This document shows, piece after piece, positions 1 through 8,968 of a stretch of 64,000 bases of DNA. The position numbers and the translations under genes were made by a program. The notes below the pieces were generated by a model. It was not told where the DNA came from. It did not search any database and was given only the letters and a program-made list of their open reading frames with translations. This DNA is from Psychromonas sp. MME1 (GTDB lineage Bacteria; Pseudomonadota; Gammaproteobacteria; Enterobacterales; Psychromonadaceae). Each line of letters starts with the position of its first letter. Position 1 is the stretch's first letter. The stretch is from the NCBI RefSeq assembly GCF_041080865.1, contig NZ_CP160906.1:2973629-3037628 (forward strand). Reading direction: 5' to 3'.

Positions 1-1141
1 TTTCGATTAATCCTTCGCTATTTTCTCGAGATAGTGCCGTTCTATCTCGTACAACTTCTAGCTCAAAACTACTTAAGTTAGCAATATTGATGATGAAGAC
101 AGCAATCATAATAAGTAAAACAGAGCCGTAGGCTATAATTTTAGGCCGTAATACATGCTCTTTTTTACCCTCAAGAATTTGCTCAGAAGTATAGGAGATT
201 AAACCGCGTGGATAACCCATTTTATCCATGGTTTGATCGCAGGCATCGACGCAAGCACCACAGTTAATGCATTCGTACTGAAGCCCTTCGCGAATATCAA
301 TGCCTGTTGGGCATACTTGCACACAAAGGTCGCAATCGACACAATCACCAAGCCCTAGTGCTTGCGGGTTGTCTTTACGGCGGCGCGGGCCTCGTTGCTC
401 ACCACGTTTGCTATCGTAGCCAACGATGTAGGTGTTTTTATCAAACATTGCCGATTGAAAACGGGCGTAAGGGCACATATGTGTGCACACAATTGATCGC
501 ATCCACCCGGCATTAACATAGGTGATCAAGGTAAAAAATAGGATAGTACCGACGGTTGCTGCACTCGCGTTAAGGGTAAAGAAATCATAGTAAAGTGTAT
601 TTACAGGCAGAAAGTAGGAAGCAAATGCAAGCGCGGTGAATAGTGAGACGATAATCCATCCGGTGTGCTTTGCTGTTTTACGCCATATTTTATTAAAATC
701 CCAAGGCGTTTGATCTAAACGCTTACGTTTATTGGCAGATCCTTCAAAGCGTTCTTCAAACCAAATAAAAATAAAGGTCCAAACGGTCTGTGGACAGGTA
801 TAGCCACACCAAACGCGGCCTAAATAGGTAGTAAAAAAGAACAGCGCAAAGGCGGCGATAATAAAAATCCAAGCGAGAATGGTTAAATCCTGTGGAAAAA
901 GCGTTAAGCCAAAAATATGAAACTGCTGTTTAGTTACATCGAGTAAAACGGCTTGATTACCATTCCAACGCATAATGGGTAATGCGAGAAAGAGTAGTAT
1001 TAATCCCCAACCAGTATAACGACGTAGGCGTTGAAAAAATCCATAAGTGGCGCGAACATAAATGCGTTTACTCGGATTAAAGCGATCCACACTGGTTGTT
1101 TGCGAACTTTTGATTTCTTTAATTTTAATAGGTTGTGTCAT
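1..1141 (-). CDS. ccoG: CcoG/FixG/RdxA-type cytochrome c oxidase accessory protein (3' end cut by window)
   Basis: The first 380 codons of a membrane ferredoxin-like protein; the C-terminal part lies beyond the window start. The translation begins MTQPIKIKEIKSS, has several membrane segments, a CGYTCPQTVW motif, a CTHMCPYARFQ motif and then two clustered 4Fe-4S motifs (CVDCDLCVQVCP and CINCGACVDACD). This is the order seen in CcoG/RdxA, which helps deliver copper to cbb3-type cytochrome oxidases. Its usual partners (ccoNOPQ, ccoI, ccoS) are not visible, so they may lie before position 1. The start codon at 1141 is the first ATG in the open frame. Confidence 0.93.
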   Translation of the reverse strand, partial: MTQPIKIKEIKSSQTTSVDRFNPSKRIYVRATYGFFQRLRRYTGWGLILLFLALPIMRWNGNQAVLLDVTKQQFHIFGLTLFPQDLTILAWIFIIAAFALFFFTTYLGRVWCGYTCPQTVWTFIFIWFEERFEGSANKRKRLDQTPWDFNKIWRKTAKHTGWIIVSLFTALAFASYFLPVNTLYYDFFTLNASAATVGTILFFTLITYVNAGWMRSIVCTHMCPYARFQSAMFDKNTYIVGYDSKRGEQRGPRRRKDNPQALGLGDCVDCDLCVQVCPTGIDIREGLQYECINCGACVDACDQTMDKMGYPRGLISYTSEQILEGKKEHVLRPKIIAYGSVLLIMIAVFIINIANLSSFELEVVRDRTALSRENSEGLIE

Positions 1142-1248
1142 TTATCATTACCTATAATGAATTTTAATTATAAAAAGAGAATTCACTAAACATTATTGCA
1201 TTGCAACTTAATTAATTAAAAGTTGTGAATATTATGCATGTTACAGTC

Positions 1249-2520
1249 TTAGTAGATGGTGATCCCATGCAGATGGCTCTCTATTAATATTGCGCTTTTA
1301 TTTTGATAACTTTTTTTACTCATTGTGTTTAAGTTTGTGCTACACCAATCTGTTAATACTGGGAAGGTGGCTGGATTTTCTAAATTATCGAAGAATGTAG
1401 AAAAATCACTGTTGGGTAGTATGTTCTGTGCAACGAAAAGTGCTCTAGGTTGAGTTATTTCATCAGCAATTCGATTACGGACTCCCCAAGCAATCAGATA
1501 ATCAGCACAAGTTAAGTTAGCTCCTTCGGGTTTTACAACAAAGGCACTATCCATATCTATGTCGAATATTTTTTTCAACATGGTTGCTTGAAATAACATC
1601 GCGACATCTTCTGCTTTAGTAGAATAAGCATAAAGATGATTTGCCCCTTCTTGCTGCATTAATTCGCCGAGATACTCAGCACTATCCTGCTGCTGTTGTT
1701 CGTTGGGCTTATTACCTCTATACATAATTTTTGCGTGGGCGTTAAGTTCTTCATTTTGTAGAGGATAGGCATTAGCTAATAATATGTTTACTCGTTGAGA
1801 AGCAAGGTTATTAATTACTGTATTAGTGGTTTGCTTAATATCAATGTAAGGGAGTAAATTTTGTGGCATGTAATCATTAGCATGCGCTAATTCATGAAAT
1901 AGTAAACTGGCCATCGGAAAGATGATATCGTCAATTGTGCGCTCACTTGGGCTGTCTAAAGGAATGGTCGTGTAGGCGTATTGATTGTCTTTGATGAAGC
2001 GATGAAAAAAATAATAGGATAAGTTTTCACCGTAGTTACTGCGATAATCTCCTTGTTGTGAAATGGTCTTTTTTTCTTCATTACTTAGCCATAAATCATA
2101 GGGGTCGATATAGATTGCTGCGCTACCAGTCCAATAAAAAGAAGGACGGATATTGTCTGCTATGACAATCGCGGTGACGGAACCCAATAAGGTGATTATT
2201 TCTGGTGGTAATTGTGTCAATAAAGTTTCAAATCGCGCCCCCATCCAATCGTGGGATACAACTACGCGTGACATAATATCGTTAATAGTTGGAGTGGGAT
2301 AACTCAGCGCAATAAATGGAAGTTCAGCAATGGTGCAGGTACGTGAATAGTTCACACAGGAAGCGGGATCGACTTGTTCGTCAGGCAGCGGTTGTTGATA
2401 AGTATAAATATGGTCTAAATTATCGGCATTGTTATTAGGCTTTGATGAACTATTACAGCTTACTAATAATGTGCTGATAGCGAGGTAATAAAAGGGCCGC
2501 GCCAGCGTTAACAAATCCAT
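1249..2520 (-). CDS. Predicted lipoprotein with zinc-metallopeptidase motif
   Basis: A 423-residue protein that I do not recognise as a named family. The N-terminus is a hydrophobic signal ending in the lipobox LLVSC (Cys21), so it should be an exported lipoprotein. Residues 209-213 are HELAH, a HExxH zinc-peptidase signature, within the context FPMASLLFHELAHANDYMP; the third ligand is not identified. A low-complexity Gln/Asn stretch around residue 270 looks like a surface loop. A Shine-Dalgarno-like AAGGAA precedes the start. It stands alone between ccoG and yihD. Peptidase activity is inferred from the motif only. Confidence 0.7.
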   Translation of the reverse strand: MDLLTLARPFYYLAISTLLVSCNSSSKPNNNADNLDHIYTYQQPLPDEQVDPASCVNYSRTCTIAELPFIALSYPTPTINDIMSRVVVSHDWMGARFETLLTQLPPEIITLLGSVTAIVIADNIRPSFYWTGSAAIYIDPYDLWLSNEEKKTISQQGDYRSNYGENLSYYFFHRFIKDNQYAYTTIPLDSPSERTIDDIIFPMASLLFHELAHANDYMPQNLLPYIDIKQTTNTVINNLASQRVNILLANAYPLQNEELNAHAKIMYRGNKPNEQQQQDSAEYLGELMQQEGANHLYAYSTKAEDVAMLFQATMLKKIFDIDMDSAFVVKPEGANLTCADYLIAWGVRNRIADEITQPRALFVAQNILPNSDFSTFFDNLENPATFPVLTDWCSTNLNTMSKKSYQNKSAILIESHLHGITIY

Positions 2521-2644
2521 GAGTATTCCTTTATATTACAAGCCATTAACTTTAAATTTATAATTGCACGATCGGTACTGATAGTTGCAATATAAAAATA
2601 TTATAGGTTAAGATAATGGCATTATTACGCTAATAATCGTCCTT

Positions 2645-2908
2645 TTATAGGAGCCCTCTTGCCTTTAATAGTGCGGTTTGAAAATCGTCTTCACAATCTT
2701 TCGCGATACCTGGGATCATTTCATCTTTAGCTGTTTGATCCATTTTCAAATGATATATGATCACCTCATCCGTTAATTCCGTTAATGGCTTATCAAATCC
2801 AGATTGTTTGGATATTAAGGCTAATATCTCTAGTAGGCTTAATTCTTTGTTTTTTAACCAGTATGGTTTTAATAATTCTAATATTTCATTAATTCTATGG
2901 TTATCCAT
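2645..2908 (-). CDS. yihD: YihD family protein (DUF1040)
   Basis: An 87-residue soluble protein that aligns by eye with E. coli YihD over its whole length. Shared blocks are RINEILELLKPYW, SGFDKPLTELTD, IIYHLKMDQTAKD and the C-terminal DDFQTALLKARGLL. The function of YihD is not established. It lies just downstream of aroE on the same strand with a 20 bp gap, and a GAGG element precedes its ATG, so it may be the last gene of the dprA-to-aroE transcript. Confidence 0.85.
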   Translation of the reverse strand: MDNHRINEILELLKPYWLKNKELSLLEILALISKQSGFDKPLTELTDEVIIYHLKMDQTAKDEMIPGIAKDCEDDFQTALLKARGLL

Positions 2909-2928
2909 TATTGCATCCTCAACGATCT

Positions 2929-3747
2929 TTAGTTTGATAAATTATGACGTAATTCATTTAATACTTGTTTGGCGCCAGGTTTTATTGCTCGCCACATTGC
3001 AAAACTTTCTGCCGCCTGACCGACTAACATACCGAGCCCATCAATCACTAACCGAGCACCATTCTGTTTTGCCCAATTATTAAAAGGGGTTAATTGTGCG
3101 CTATACATCATATCGTAAAAAACAGTTTCTGGGCGGACTAAATTCGCTGATATAGGGACAATTTGTCCCTGTAAACTGGCTGATGTTGAATTGATTATTA
3201 AGTCAAAATCACCACTTAATTCACTAAATTCACTGGCTGTAATATTGCCGAAGGAGGTGAATATTTGTGACAACAGTTGTGCTTTAGAAAGGGTGCGATT
3301 GGCTATGACTAATTGCTGTGGTTGTTCAGCTAATAAAGGGCCACAAACACCACGAGCCGCACCACCTGCACCGAGTAATAAAATACGTGCGCCTTTTAGG
3401 GGGACATGGTTATTCTTAAGGTCTAAGACCAATCCAGCGCCATCGGTATTATCCCCAATAATAATACCGTCATCGGTCAATTTTAGAGTATTAACGGCAC
3501 CCGCTAAAGTTGCGCGAGGGGTCAGTTGTTGTGCGTAAGCGAACGCTTGCTCTTTAAATGGTGCAGTTATATTACAGCCCTTGCCATTGCTAGAGAAAAA
3601 ATTATCTAAGGTTGTTTTAAAATTATCAAGTGCAGGCTCAATCGCATTGTATTGCATTTGTTGTGCGGTTTGATGTGCAAAAAGAGTGTGTATAAAGGGC
3701 GATTTACTTTGTTTGATCGGGTTGCCAAAAACAGCGTATTGATCCAT
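2929..3747 (-). CDS. aroE: Shikimate dehydrogenase (NADP+)
   Basis: A 272-residue AroE of normal length. It reduces 3-dehydroshikimate to shikimate in aromatic amino acid synthesis. Visible signatures are the substrate-binding FGNPIKQSKSPFIH at the N-terminus, the catalytic lysine block GCNITAPFKEQAF, the glycine-rich NADP loop LLLGAGGAARG, and the C-terminal DGLGMLVGQAAESF. It sits downstream of tsaC as in E. coli (tsaC-aroE-yrdB). Two further genes of the pathway, aroK and aroB, are at 47-49 kb in this window. Confidence 0.97.
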   Translation of the reverse strand: MDQYAVFGNPIKQSKSPFIHTLFAHQTAQQMQYNAIEPALDNFKTTLDNFFSSNGKGCNITAPFKEQAFAYAQQLTPRATLAGAVNTLKLTDDGIIIGDNTDGAGLVLDLKNNHVPLKGARILLLGAGGAARGVCGPLLAEQPQQLVIANRTLSKAQLLSQIFTSFGNITASEFSELSGDFDLIINSTSASLQGQIVPISANLVRPETVFYDMMYSAQLTPFNNWAKQNGARLVIDGLGMLVGQAAESFAMWRAIKPGAKQVLNELRHNLSN

Positions 3748-3834
3748 GAAAACTCCAACGTTGAAACAACTTATATATAGAAGTAATTTATCATTTATAT
3801 GTGCTTAGGGGAAATATCGATTGTTAACTGGTTT

Positions 3835-4398
3835 TTAACGAAATTGTTTACCCGTTAATGCATCAAATATTTTTGATGGTGAGGATAACCCTGAGACTGG
3901 CGCATCAATTACAGCAGAAAGAAGTGGCGCATTACTAAACATCAATTTGACCTGTTCACTATCAATACAAGGCTCACATCCTGATAAGTTCGCGCTGGTG
4001 GATATTATAGGTTTGCTGAATTGTAAGCACAAATCTTGTACGACAGGGTGTGCACTCACTCGCACTGCAACACTATCAAAATCACCTGTTATTAGCTTAG
4101 AAAGCGATTTTTGTGCAGGGACGACCCAAGTTACAGGGCCTGGCCAACTCGCTTTGATCTGTTGTAGTTGTTGTTCGTTTAATGCGGAAAAATCTGCATA
4201 TTTAGTAAGTTGGTCGATGTTTGCTGCGATTAATATCAACCCCTTATGTGCTGGTCGATCCTTTAAAGTGAGTATTTTTTCAATTGCAGCATCACTATCA
4301 GGATCGCAACCGAGCCCAAAGACAGCTTCCGTCGGATAAGCAATAATGCCCTCTGTTTTTAAAACATGGAGGGCATTAGATAATTGAAGATCTATCAT
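3835..4398 (-). CDS. tsaC: Threonylcarbamoyl-AMP synthase (TsaC/YrdC)
   Basis: A 187-residue single-domain YrdC protein. It makes threonylcarbamoyl-AMP from threonine, bicarbonate and ATP, the first step of tRNA t6A37 synthesis. Conserved blocks include IIAYPTEAVFGLGCDPDSD near the N-terminus, LKDRPAHKGLILIA, WPGPVTWVVPA and ISTSANLSG. The length matches the short TsaC form and not the longer Sua5. It lies between purE and aroE in the same orientation, as part of the dprA-smg-yrdD-tsaC-aroE cluster. Confidence 0.96.
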   Translation of the reverse strand: MIDLQLSNALHVLKTEGIIAYPTEAVFGLGCDPDSDAAIEKILTLKDRPAHKGLILIAANIDQLTKYADFSALNEQQLQQIKASWPGPVTWVVPAQKSLSKLITGDFDSVAVRVSAHPVVQDLCLQFSKPIISTSANLSGCEPCIDSEQVKLMFSNAPLLSAVIDAPVSGLSSPSKIFDALTGKQFR

Positions 4399-4411
4399 TA
4401 TTAGTGAAGGC

Positions 4412-4921
4412 TTACATTTCTGCTAGTTTAAGTTGCAATGCGGCATCTTTAGCGATAACTGCTTTGGCATTTTCTGCACGATCTTCTTTAACGCGTAGTG
4501 CTAATTCATCATCAGCAACAGCAAGAATCTGTGCCGCAAGGTATGCTGCATTTTTAGCACCAGCACTACCAATAGCGACGGTAGCAACAGGCACACCCGC
4601 TGGCATCATCACTGTTGAAAGCAAGGCATCGTGACCTTGTAGAGGGCCGCAATCTACTGGTACGCCTATAATAGGGCGGGTAGTGATGCCTGCCACTGCA
4701 CCGGCTAAGTGAGCTGCAAGTCCTGCTGCACAGATAAACACTTTACAACCACGCGCTTCAGCATCCGTAACGTAAGCATGGGTCGCCGCTGGGGTACGGT
4801 GGGCTGAAGTAACTTTGACTTCATAACCAATAGAGAATGATTTTAGGATGTTAATTGTATTTTGCATAACAGGCAGATCTGAATCAGATCCCATTAAAAT
4901 AGCAACAAATGGTTTAGACAT
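4412..4921 (-). CDS. purE: N5-carboxyaminoimidazole ribonucleotide mutase (PurE, class I)
   Basis: A 169-residue PurE. It converts N5-CAIR to CAIR in purine synthesis. The N-terminal VAILMGSDSDLPVMQ loop, the SAHRTPAATHAY active-site segment and the GVPVDCGPLQGHDALLSTVMMPAGVPVATVAIG block are diagnostic. Class I enzymes normally work with PurK, but no purK is adjacent. The gene is inserted between yrdD and tsaC, which are neighbours in E. coli. It ends 13 bp before the tsaC start, so the two are probably co-transcribed. Confidence 0.96.
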   Translation of the reverse strand: MSKPFVAILMGSDSDLPVMQNTINILKSFSIGYEVKVTSAHRTPAATHAYVTDAEARGCKVFICAAGLAAHLAGAVAGITTRPIIGVPVDCGPLQGHDALLSTVMMPAGVPVATVAIGSAGAKNAAYLAAQILAVADDELALRVKEDRAENAKAVIAKDAALQLKLAEM

Positions 4922-4977
4922 ATGTATTCCTTACAAAGTATTTAAGCAAATTGATTGCGTATCGACAAGAGAGGTAA

Positions 4978-5541
4978 TTATATAGGCTTACTGCGGTAAC
5001 CACACCCTTTTTTTGGACATATTATGCGGAACGTACTGGCCGTTTTGCGCTCAACGAGTATTGGCCAGTGGCAATCAGGACAGAACTCATTAACGGGTTT
5101 GTCATTTAGCGCATATTTGCAAGCAGGATAATTATCACAGGCGTAAAAGGTTTTTCCATAACGTGAATGACGTTGGATTAAATGACCTTTTTTACATGAA
5201 GGACAGGTAACATTGTTTTCTGTTTCTGCTTTTTCATTACTTTCTGATAATTGTGTTGTATATAAGCACTCAGGGTAAGAGCTACAGCCGATAAATAGGC
5301 CATAGCGCCCTTGTTTTAGGACTAACTCTTGATTGCACAAGGGGCAGCGTGTGCCACTAAGCACTTTTTTTATCTCACTCTTTTCGTGCAATGGGCGTAG
5401 ATATGAACATTTCGGATAGCTTGAACAGCCAAAAAATGGGCCTTGTTTTCCATTACGAATTTGCAATGGCTCGCCACATTGCGGGCACTTTTCTGCAATA
5501 TGTTGGTGGTGAGTTGGCAAGACGCTTGGATTATCACTCAT
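4978..5541 (-). CDS. yrdD: Topoisomerase-I-like C4 zinc-finger protein (YrdD type)
   Basis: A 187-residue protein made almost entirely of four topoisomerase I C-terminal type zinc ribbons. Each starts with a CPxC-type pair (CPQCGEPL, CPLCNQEL, CPSCKKGH, CPDCHWPI) and the first three are followed by a GCSSYPKC-like pair. It is likely to bind single-stranded DNA; the physiological role is not known. The ATG directly follows the smg stop codon, indicating translational coupling. Such proteins sit at this place next to smg and dprA in many gammaproteobacteria. Confidence 0.9.
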   Translation of the reverse strand: MSDNPSVLPTHHQHIAEKCPQCGEPLQIRNGKQGPFFGCSSYPKCSYLRPLHEKSEIKKVLSGTRCPLCNQELVLKQGRYGLFIGCSSYPECLYTTQLSESNEKAETENNVTCPSCKKGHLIQRHSRYGKTFYACDNYPACKYALNDKPVNEFCPDCHWPILVERKTASTFRIICPKKGCGYRSKPI

Positions 5542-6015
5542 TTAATGGATTAATCCATCTTCAAAATCAATGAGCATTGATTCAAGTTGCAAAAAAGCAT
5601 CTTCATTATTGGGGTCATTATATAACACCATTAAGGTTAACCATTTTAGGTCATCCAGTTGTAATGTGTTGATATCTAATGACATGGCACAATCTATAAC
5701 AACTTCACGCGTATGTGTATTTAATATATCTGCTTGCTCAAGGTAAGAGATGTAGCCCTGAACCTCATGTGATAATTTCTGCTGTTCAATAGCACTATAG
5801 ACTCGATGCGATGTCTCTTTGGCTAGTTGAGTTTTACTTTGTGGATTTTTTTCATGTAAATGGGTGAGGTTGTCTAACCAAGCTAAAGCTTTAACGATGT
5901 CATTTTTTTGAAAGCCTTCTTCCAATAATTCATCGGTGATCTCTTGGGCGTTGATCTCAATGCTTTGATCAATTTGTATATAACTTTCAAAAAGATAAAC
6001 TATAATTTCAAACAT
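5542..6015 (-). CDS. smg: Smg family protein (DUF494)
   Basis: A 157-residue acidic, mostly helical protein that begins MFEIIVYLFESYIQ, typical of the Smg/DUF494 family. The family is conserved in beta- and gammaproteobacteria and has no settled biochemical role. It lies 34 bp downstream of dprA on the same strand and abuts yrdD, the order dprA-smg-yrdD found in E. coli and relatives. The assignment rests on the N-terminal motif, the length and the context. Confidence 0.9.
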   Translation of the reverse strand: MFEIIVYLFESYIQIDQSIEINAQEITDELLEEGFQKNDIVKALAWLDNLTHLHEKNPQSKTQLAKETSHRVYSAIEQQKLSHEVQGYISYLEQADILNTHTREVVIDCAMSLDINTLQLDDLKWLTLMVLYNDPNNEDAFLQLESMLIDFEDGLIH

Positions 6016-6049
6016 AATTCGCCTTAAAATTTAATAATTCTATATTATT

Positions 6050-7180
6050 TCAGCTTTGTAACTTGATGTAGCCTTCTGCTGTAACGGTAATACTACCAGT
6101 TATCTCAAGTTCTATTAACTGATTTTGTAAGCTAATTATATCTAATCCACTTCGATGCATGATTTGTTCGAGTGGCGTGATATGGAAATCAATATGTTTT
6201 AATAATGGATGTGCTGCTTTCTGAGATGTCGTGGAGGAGTTGGAAGAAGAGGGGATCAGCGTTAAACATTCTTTGTATTCATTACAGATATCTTCACAAT
6301 TAATCACTAATTTTGCCCCCTGCTGAATTAGGTGATGGCAACCAGACGCTTCTGGATTGTCTATTGAACCCGGTAGAGCATAAACATCTCTATTTTGTTC
6401 TAGCGCATAACGAGCGGTAATAAGCGATCCGCTACGCAGCGAAGCTTCAATGACAAATGTGCCAAGGCTTAATCCTGAGATGATTCGGTTACGCCGTGGA
6501 AAATTACTTGGAAAAGCGGCGGCCGTTGGCCAAAATTCCGAAACAAGTAATCCTTTATCAATGATTTCTTTGGCAAGTTTTATATGTCGTTTGGGATAAA
6601 TGTTATCTAATCCCGTTCCCAATACTGCAATGGTTTTACCCTGTTGACTCAATGCACCTTGGTGTGCAAAACCATCGACGCCGAGTGCCAACCCACTGGT
6701 TATTGTAAAGCCGCAACGGCTTAAATCTGCACCAAATTGGTAAGCTTTTTGTTGCCCATAGGGGGTGCATTTACGACTGCCAACCAGTGCGATTTGTGGT
6801 TCTTTTAGGAGTGTAATATCGCCTTGTAAATAGAGTAATAATGGGGGATTGTTAATCTCTTTTAATTGCTCAGGATAGTCATTGCTATTAAGGCTGATAA
6901 TGTGTCTATCTGAGTTGTTGCTTAGCCAGTGTAAACTCTCATCAATGCGTTTCATGTCTGGATTTAATAAGGCGTTGATCTCTGTATCTTGTAGTTTATA
7001 GCTCTGTAATGTCGCGCGATTAAGTTGTAATAGTTCACCGATGGAGTGTCGTGAAAGTAATTTTAAGAGGGTGCGTTTAGGGAGGCCTGGTACTGCATCT
7101 AAAATCAGCCAGCGTGTTATTTCTTGTTCATTATCTAAGGTATTATCGGTTTTATGAAATAAGTCGATGGCCATCTCCAC
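6050..7180 (-). CDS. dprA: DNA processing protein DprA/Smf
   Basis: A 376-residue DprA. The family loads RecA onto single-stranded DNA taken up during transformation. An N-terminal helical domain is followed by the Rossmann-like core with ALVGSRKCTPYGQQ, FTITSGLALGVDGFAHQGAL, TIAVLGTGLDNIYPKRH and FPRRNRIISGLSLG, then a small C-terminal winged-helix-like domain with LEQIMHRSGLDIISLQNQLIELEITG. It begins the dprA-smg-yrdD-purE-tsaC-aroE run. The pil operon elsewhere in the window would be the matching DNA-uptake machinery if the strain is competent, which is not shown here. Confidence 0.95.
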   Translation of the reverse strand: MEMAIDLFHKTDNTLDNEQEITRWLILDAVPGLPKRTLLKLLSRHSIGELLQLNRATLQSYKLQDTEINALLNPDMKRIDESLHWLSNNSDRHIISLNSNDYPEQLKEINNPPLLLYLQGDITLLKEPQIALVGSRKCTPYGQQKAYQFGADLSRCGFTITSGLALGVDGFAHQGALSQQGKTIAVLGTGLDNIYPKRHIKLAKEIIDKGLLVSEFWPTAAAFPSNFPRRNRIISGLSLGTFVIEASLRSGSLITARYALEQNRDVYALPGSIDNPEASGCHHLIQQGAKLVINCEDICNEYKECLTLIPSSSNSSTTSQKAAHPLLKHIDFHITPLEQIMHRSGLDIISLQNQLIELEITGSITVTAEGYIKLQS

Positions 7181-7191
7181 AGTTTAAGCAA

Positions 7192-7216
7192 ATGAGCCAG
7201 TCATTAACTGGCTCAT
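7192..7216 (-). terminator. Hairpin between the LysM gene and dprA
   Basis: A perfect 10 bp stem, ATGAGCCAGT paired with ACTGGCTCAT around a CATTA loop, lies just downstream of the LysM gene stop and 12 bp before the dprA start. The sequence after it on the minus strand is only weakly T-rich, so it may be a partial terminator or attenuator. Confidence 0.5.
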
Positions 7217-7223
7217 GGTTAAA

Positions 7224-8306
7224 TTAAAACTCTAGCCCTTGTATTTTATATTTTGCGCCCATGATGTCAGTACTGCGCATGATTAAAGCAATACTCACTT
7301 TTTCATATACTTTAAACACCATCAGTTCGCCAACGCGTTCAGCAGGGATAACCAAATCTGGTGCACCCATTTGCCCAAAGGCGTTAGCGTCTTCTTGATA
7401 CTCAATCGCTTTTTTATCGACTAAAACATTGGGCCCGGATTGCAAAATAGAGAACATCGAGCCAATTTTTATATTTTCTCGCTTGCCTTTATTAATGACG
7501 ACAACATCCCATTTGCCAATGGCACTTGAATTATTAAGAGCAGCAAGTATTTGCCCTTTCAGTGTCATTGGAACAGGCTTAGGTTGAAAGTAAGCAGGTA
7601 AGCTATCATGCTCTGGAATGGGTAAAATAAGATCCCCTTGGCGAGCTTCACGAGAGCTTTTTAAGAAATCCAGTGGCGTCATTTCGTTCGTGGAGGTTAC
7701 ATTTGGATTTTTAGATGACTGAGAAAGCCCAATGTAATTGAGTTCTGTCCCTAGAAATTCCTCGGTTTCAGGGTCGATATAATCCTCACCCATACGGTAC
7801 ACACCGTATAGTTTATATTTGTCATACTGACCCTGTGCATAGAAAACATCACCTTCAAAAAAACGTGGCGTGGCAATGGCATCGCCGAGTAAACGAGGAG
7901 CTGATTTTATTAAATCAGGATTTATCACATGATCTCTTGATAAAAATGCAGAGATAGAGGCAAGAGGTATGGTTGGAATTGCGGCTCTTTTCTCTTCTAT
8001 GCGAGTAGTCGGTGATAATTTTTTCAATTGTTTACGTGTGATTTGTGGTTCACCATTTACCCAAATGAGTGTTAACACATCACCCGGATAGATTAAATGA
8101 GGGTTATCTATTTGGTTATTGGCTTGCCATAATCGCGGCCATAACCAGGGGGAATTTAAAAAATGTGCGGAGATATCCCATAATGTGTCACCCTTTTCAA
8201 CGGTGTAAGTTTCTGGGTGTCCTTCCTTTAGCGTTAACACGTCAGCGAAAGCTGACATCGAAAACACAGCACCTATTAAGAGTGAGCTAATTAGCTTTAA
8301 TTTCAT
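7224..8306 (-). CDS. Exported LysM-domain protein
   Basis: A 360-residue protein with a signal peptide (MKLKLISSLLIGAVFSMSAFA) and one LysM domain at about residues 30-80 (YTVEKGDTLWDISAHFLN ... NPHLIYPGDVLTLIW). LysM domains bind peptidoglycan, so it should be periplasmic. The rest, about 280 residues, resembles the conserved LysM protein found next to dprA in Vibrio, Shewanella and relatives, whose role is not established. It is divergent from def, with about 110 bp of shared upstream region, and may be co-transcribed with dprA. Confidence 0.85.
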   Translation of the reverse strand: MKLKLISSLLIGAVFSMSAFADVLTLKEGHPETYTVEKGDTLWDISAHFLNSPWLWPRLWQANNQIDNPHLIYPGDVLTLIWVNGEPQITRKQLKKLSPTTRIEEKRAAIPTIPLASISAFLSRDHVINPDLIKSAPRLLGDAIATPRFFEGDVFYAQGQYDKYKLYGVYRMGEDYIDPETEEFLGTELNYIGLSQSSKNPNVTSTNEMTPLDFLKSSREARQGDLILPIPEHDSLPAYFQPKPVPMTLKGQILAALNNSSAIGKWDVVVINKGKRENIKIGSMFSILQSGPNVLVDKKAIEYQEDANAFGQMGAPDLVIPAERVGELMVFKVYEKVSIALIMRSTDIMGAKYKIQGLEF

Positions 8307-8416
8307 AACAATCCCTGTTTGGTAATTAATAAAACTGTTTTTTGCCTTAGGAAATGACTAGAATTACTATTAATAAATATAAATTTAAACATTAACCTAT
8401 AGAGCATTATAATATC

Positions 8417-8929
8417 ATGGCTTTACTAGACGTATTACATTTTCCTGATAAACGATTAAGAACTGTGGCAAAAGCTGTAGCTCAGATCACACCTGAGCAT
8501 AAAAAAATAGCTACAGATATGCTTGAAACGATGTATGAAGAGAACGGAGTCGGTCTTGCGGCCACACAAGTTAACATACATCAATGCATTGTTGTTATTG
8601 ACGTTTCTGAAACACGTGACACACCAATGGTGTTAATCAACCCGATTATTATTGATAAATCCGGTGAAGAAGGTTCACAGGAAGGGTGCCTTTCTGTTCC
8701 TGATATCAACGCAGAAGTTAAACGAGCTGAGTTTGTGACGGTTGAGTACTTAAATCTTGACGGCGAAATGCAAACATTACAAGCCGATGGTCTATTAGCT
8801 ATTTGTATTCAACATGAGCTGGATCACCTTAGCGGTAAATTGTTTATTGATTATCTGTCGCCCTTTAAGCAAAAGCGAATCAAAACAAAACTTGAAAAGT
8901 TAAAACATCAAAATGAAAAATTTGCATAA
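8417..8929 (+). CDS. def: Peptide deformylase
   Basis: A 170-residue deformylase of normal size that removes the formyl group from the N-terminal methionine of new proteins. All three metal-site motifs are present: [17 protein letters not shown] (Cys ligand) and [10 protein letters not shown] (two His ligands and the catalytic Glu). It is followed 39 bp later by fmt, which adds the formyl group to initiator tRNA, the standard def-fmt-rsmB arrangement. Confidence 0.98.
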   Translation: MALLDVLHFPDKRLRTVAKAVAQITPEHKKIATDMLETMYEENGVGLAATQVNIHQCIVVIDVSETRDTPMVLINPIIIDKSGEEGSQEGCLSVPDINAEVKRAEFVTVEYLNLDGEMQTLQADGLLAICIQHELDHLSGKLFIDYLSPFKQKRIKTKLEKLKHQNEKFA

Positions 8930-8968
8930 ATTTTAACACCTCAATTTATTATATCGATAAGGTTAACC

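Noticed and set aside
307..516. A 69-codon plus-strand ORF over the ccoG 4Fe-4S region
   Set aside because: It is antisense to the strongly conserved ccoG reading frame and has no recognisable features.
3191..3538. A 115-codon ORF antisense to aroE and similar long antisense frames (for example 33224-33799)
   Set aside because: They are shadow frames of conserved genes with no independent support.
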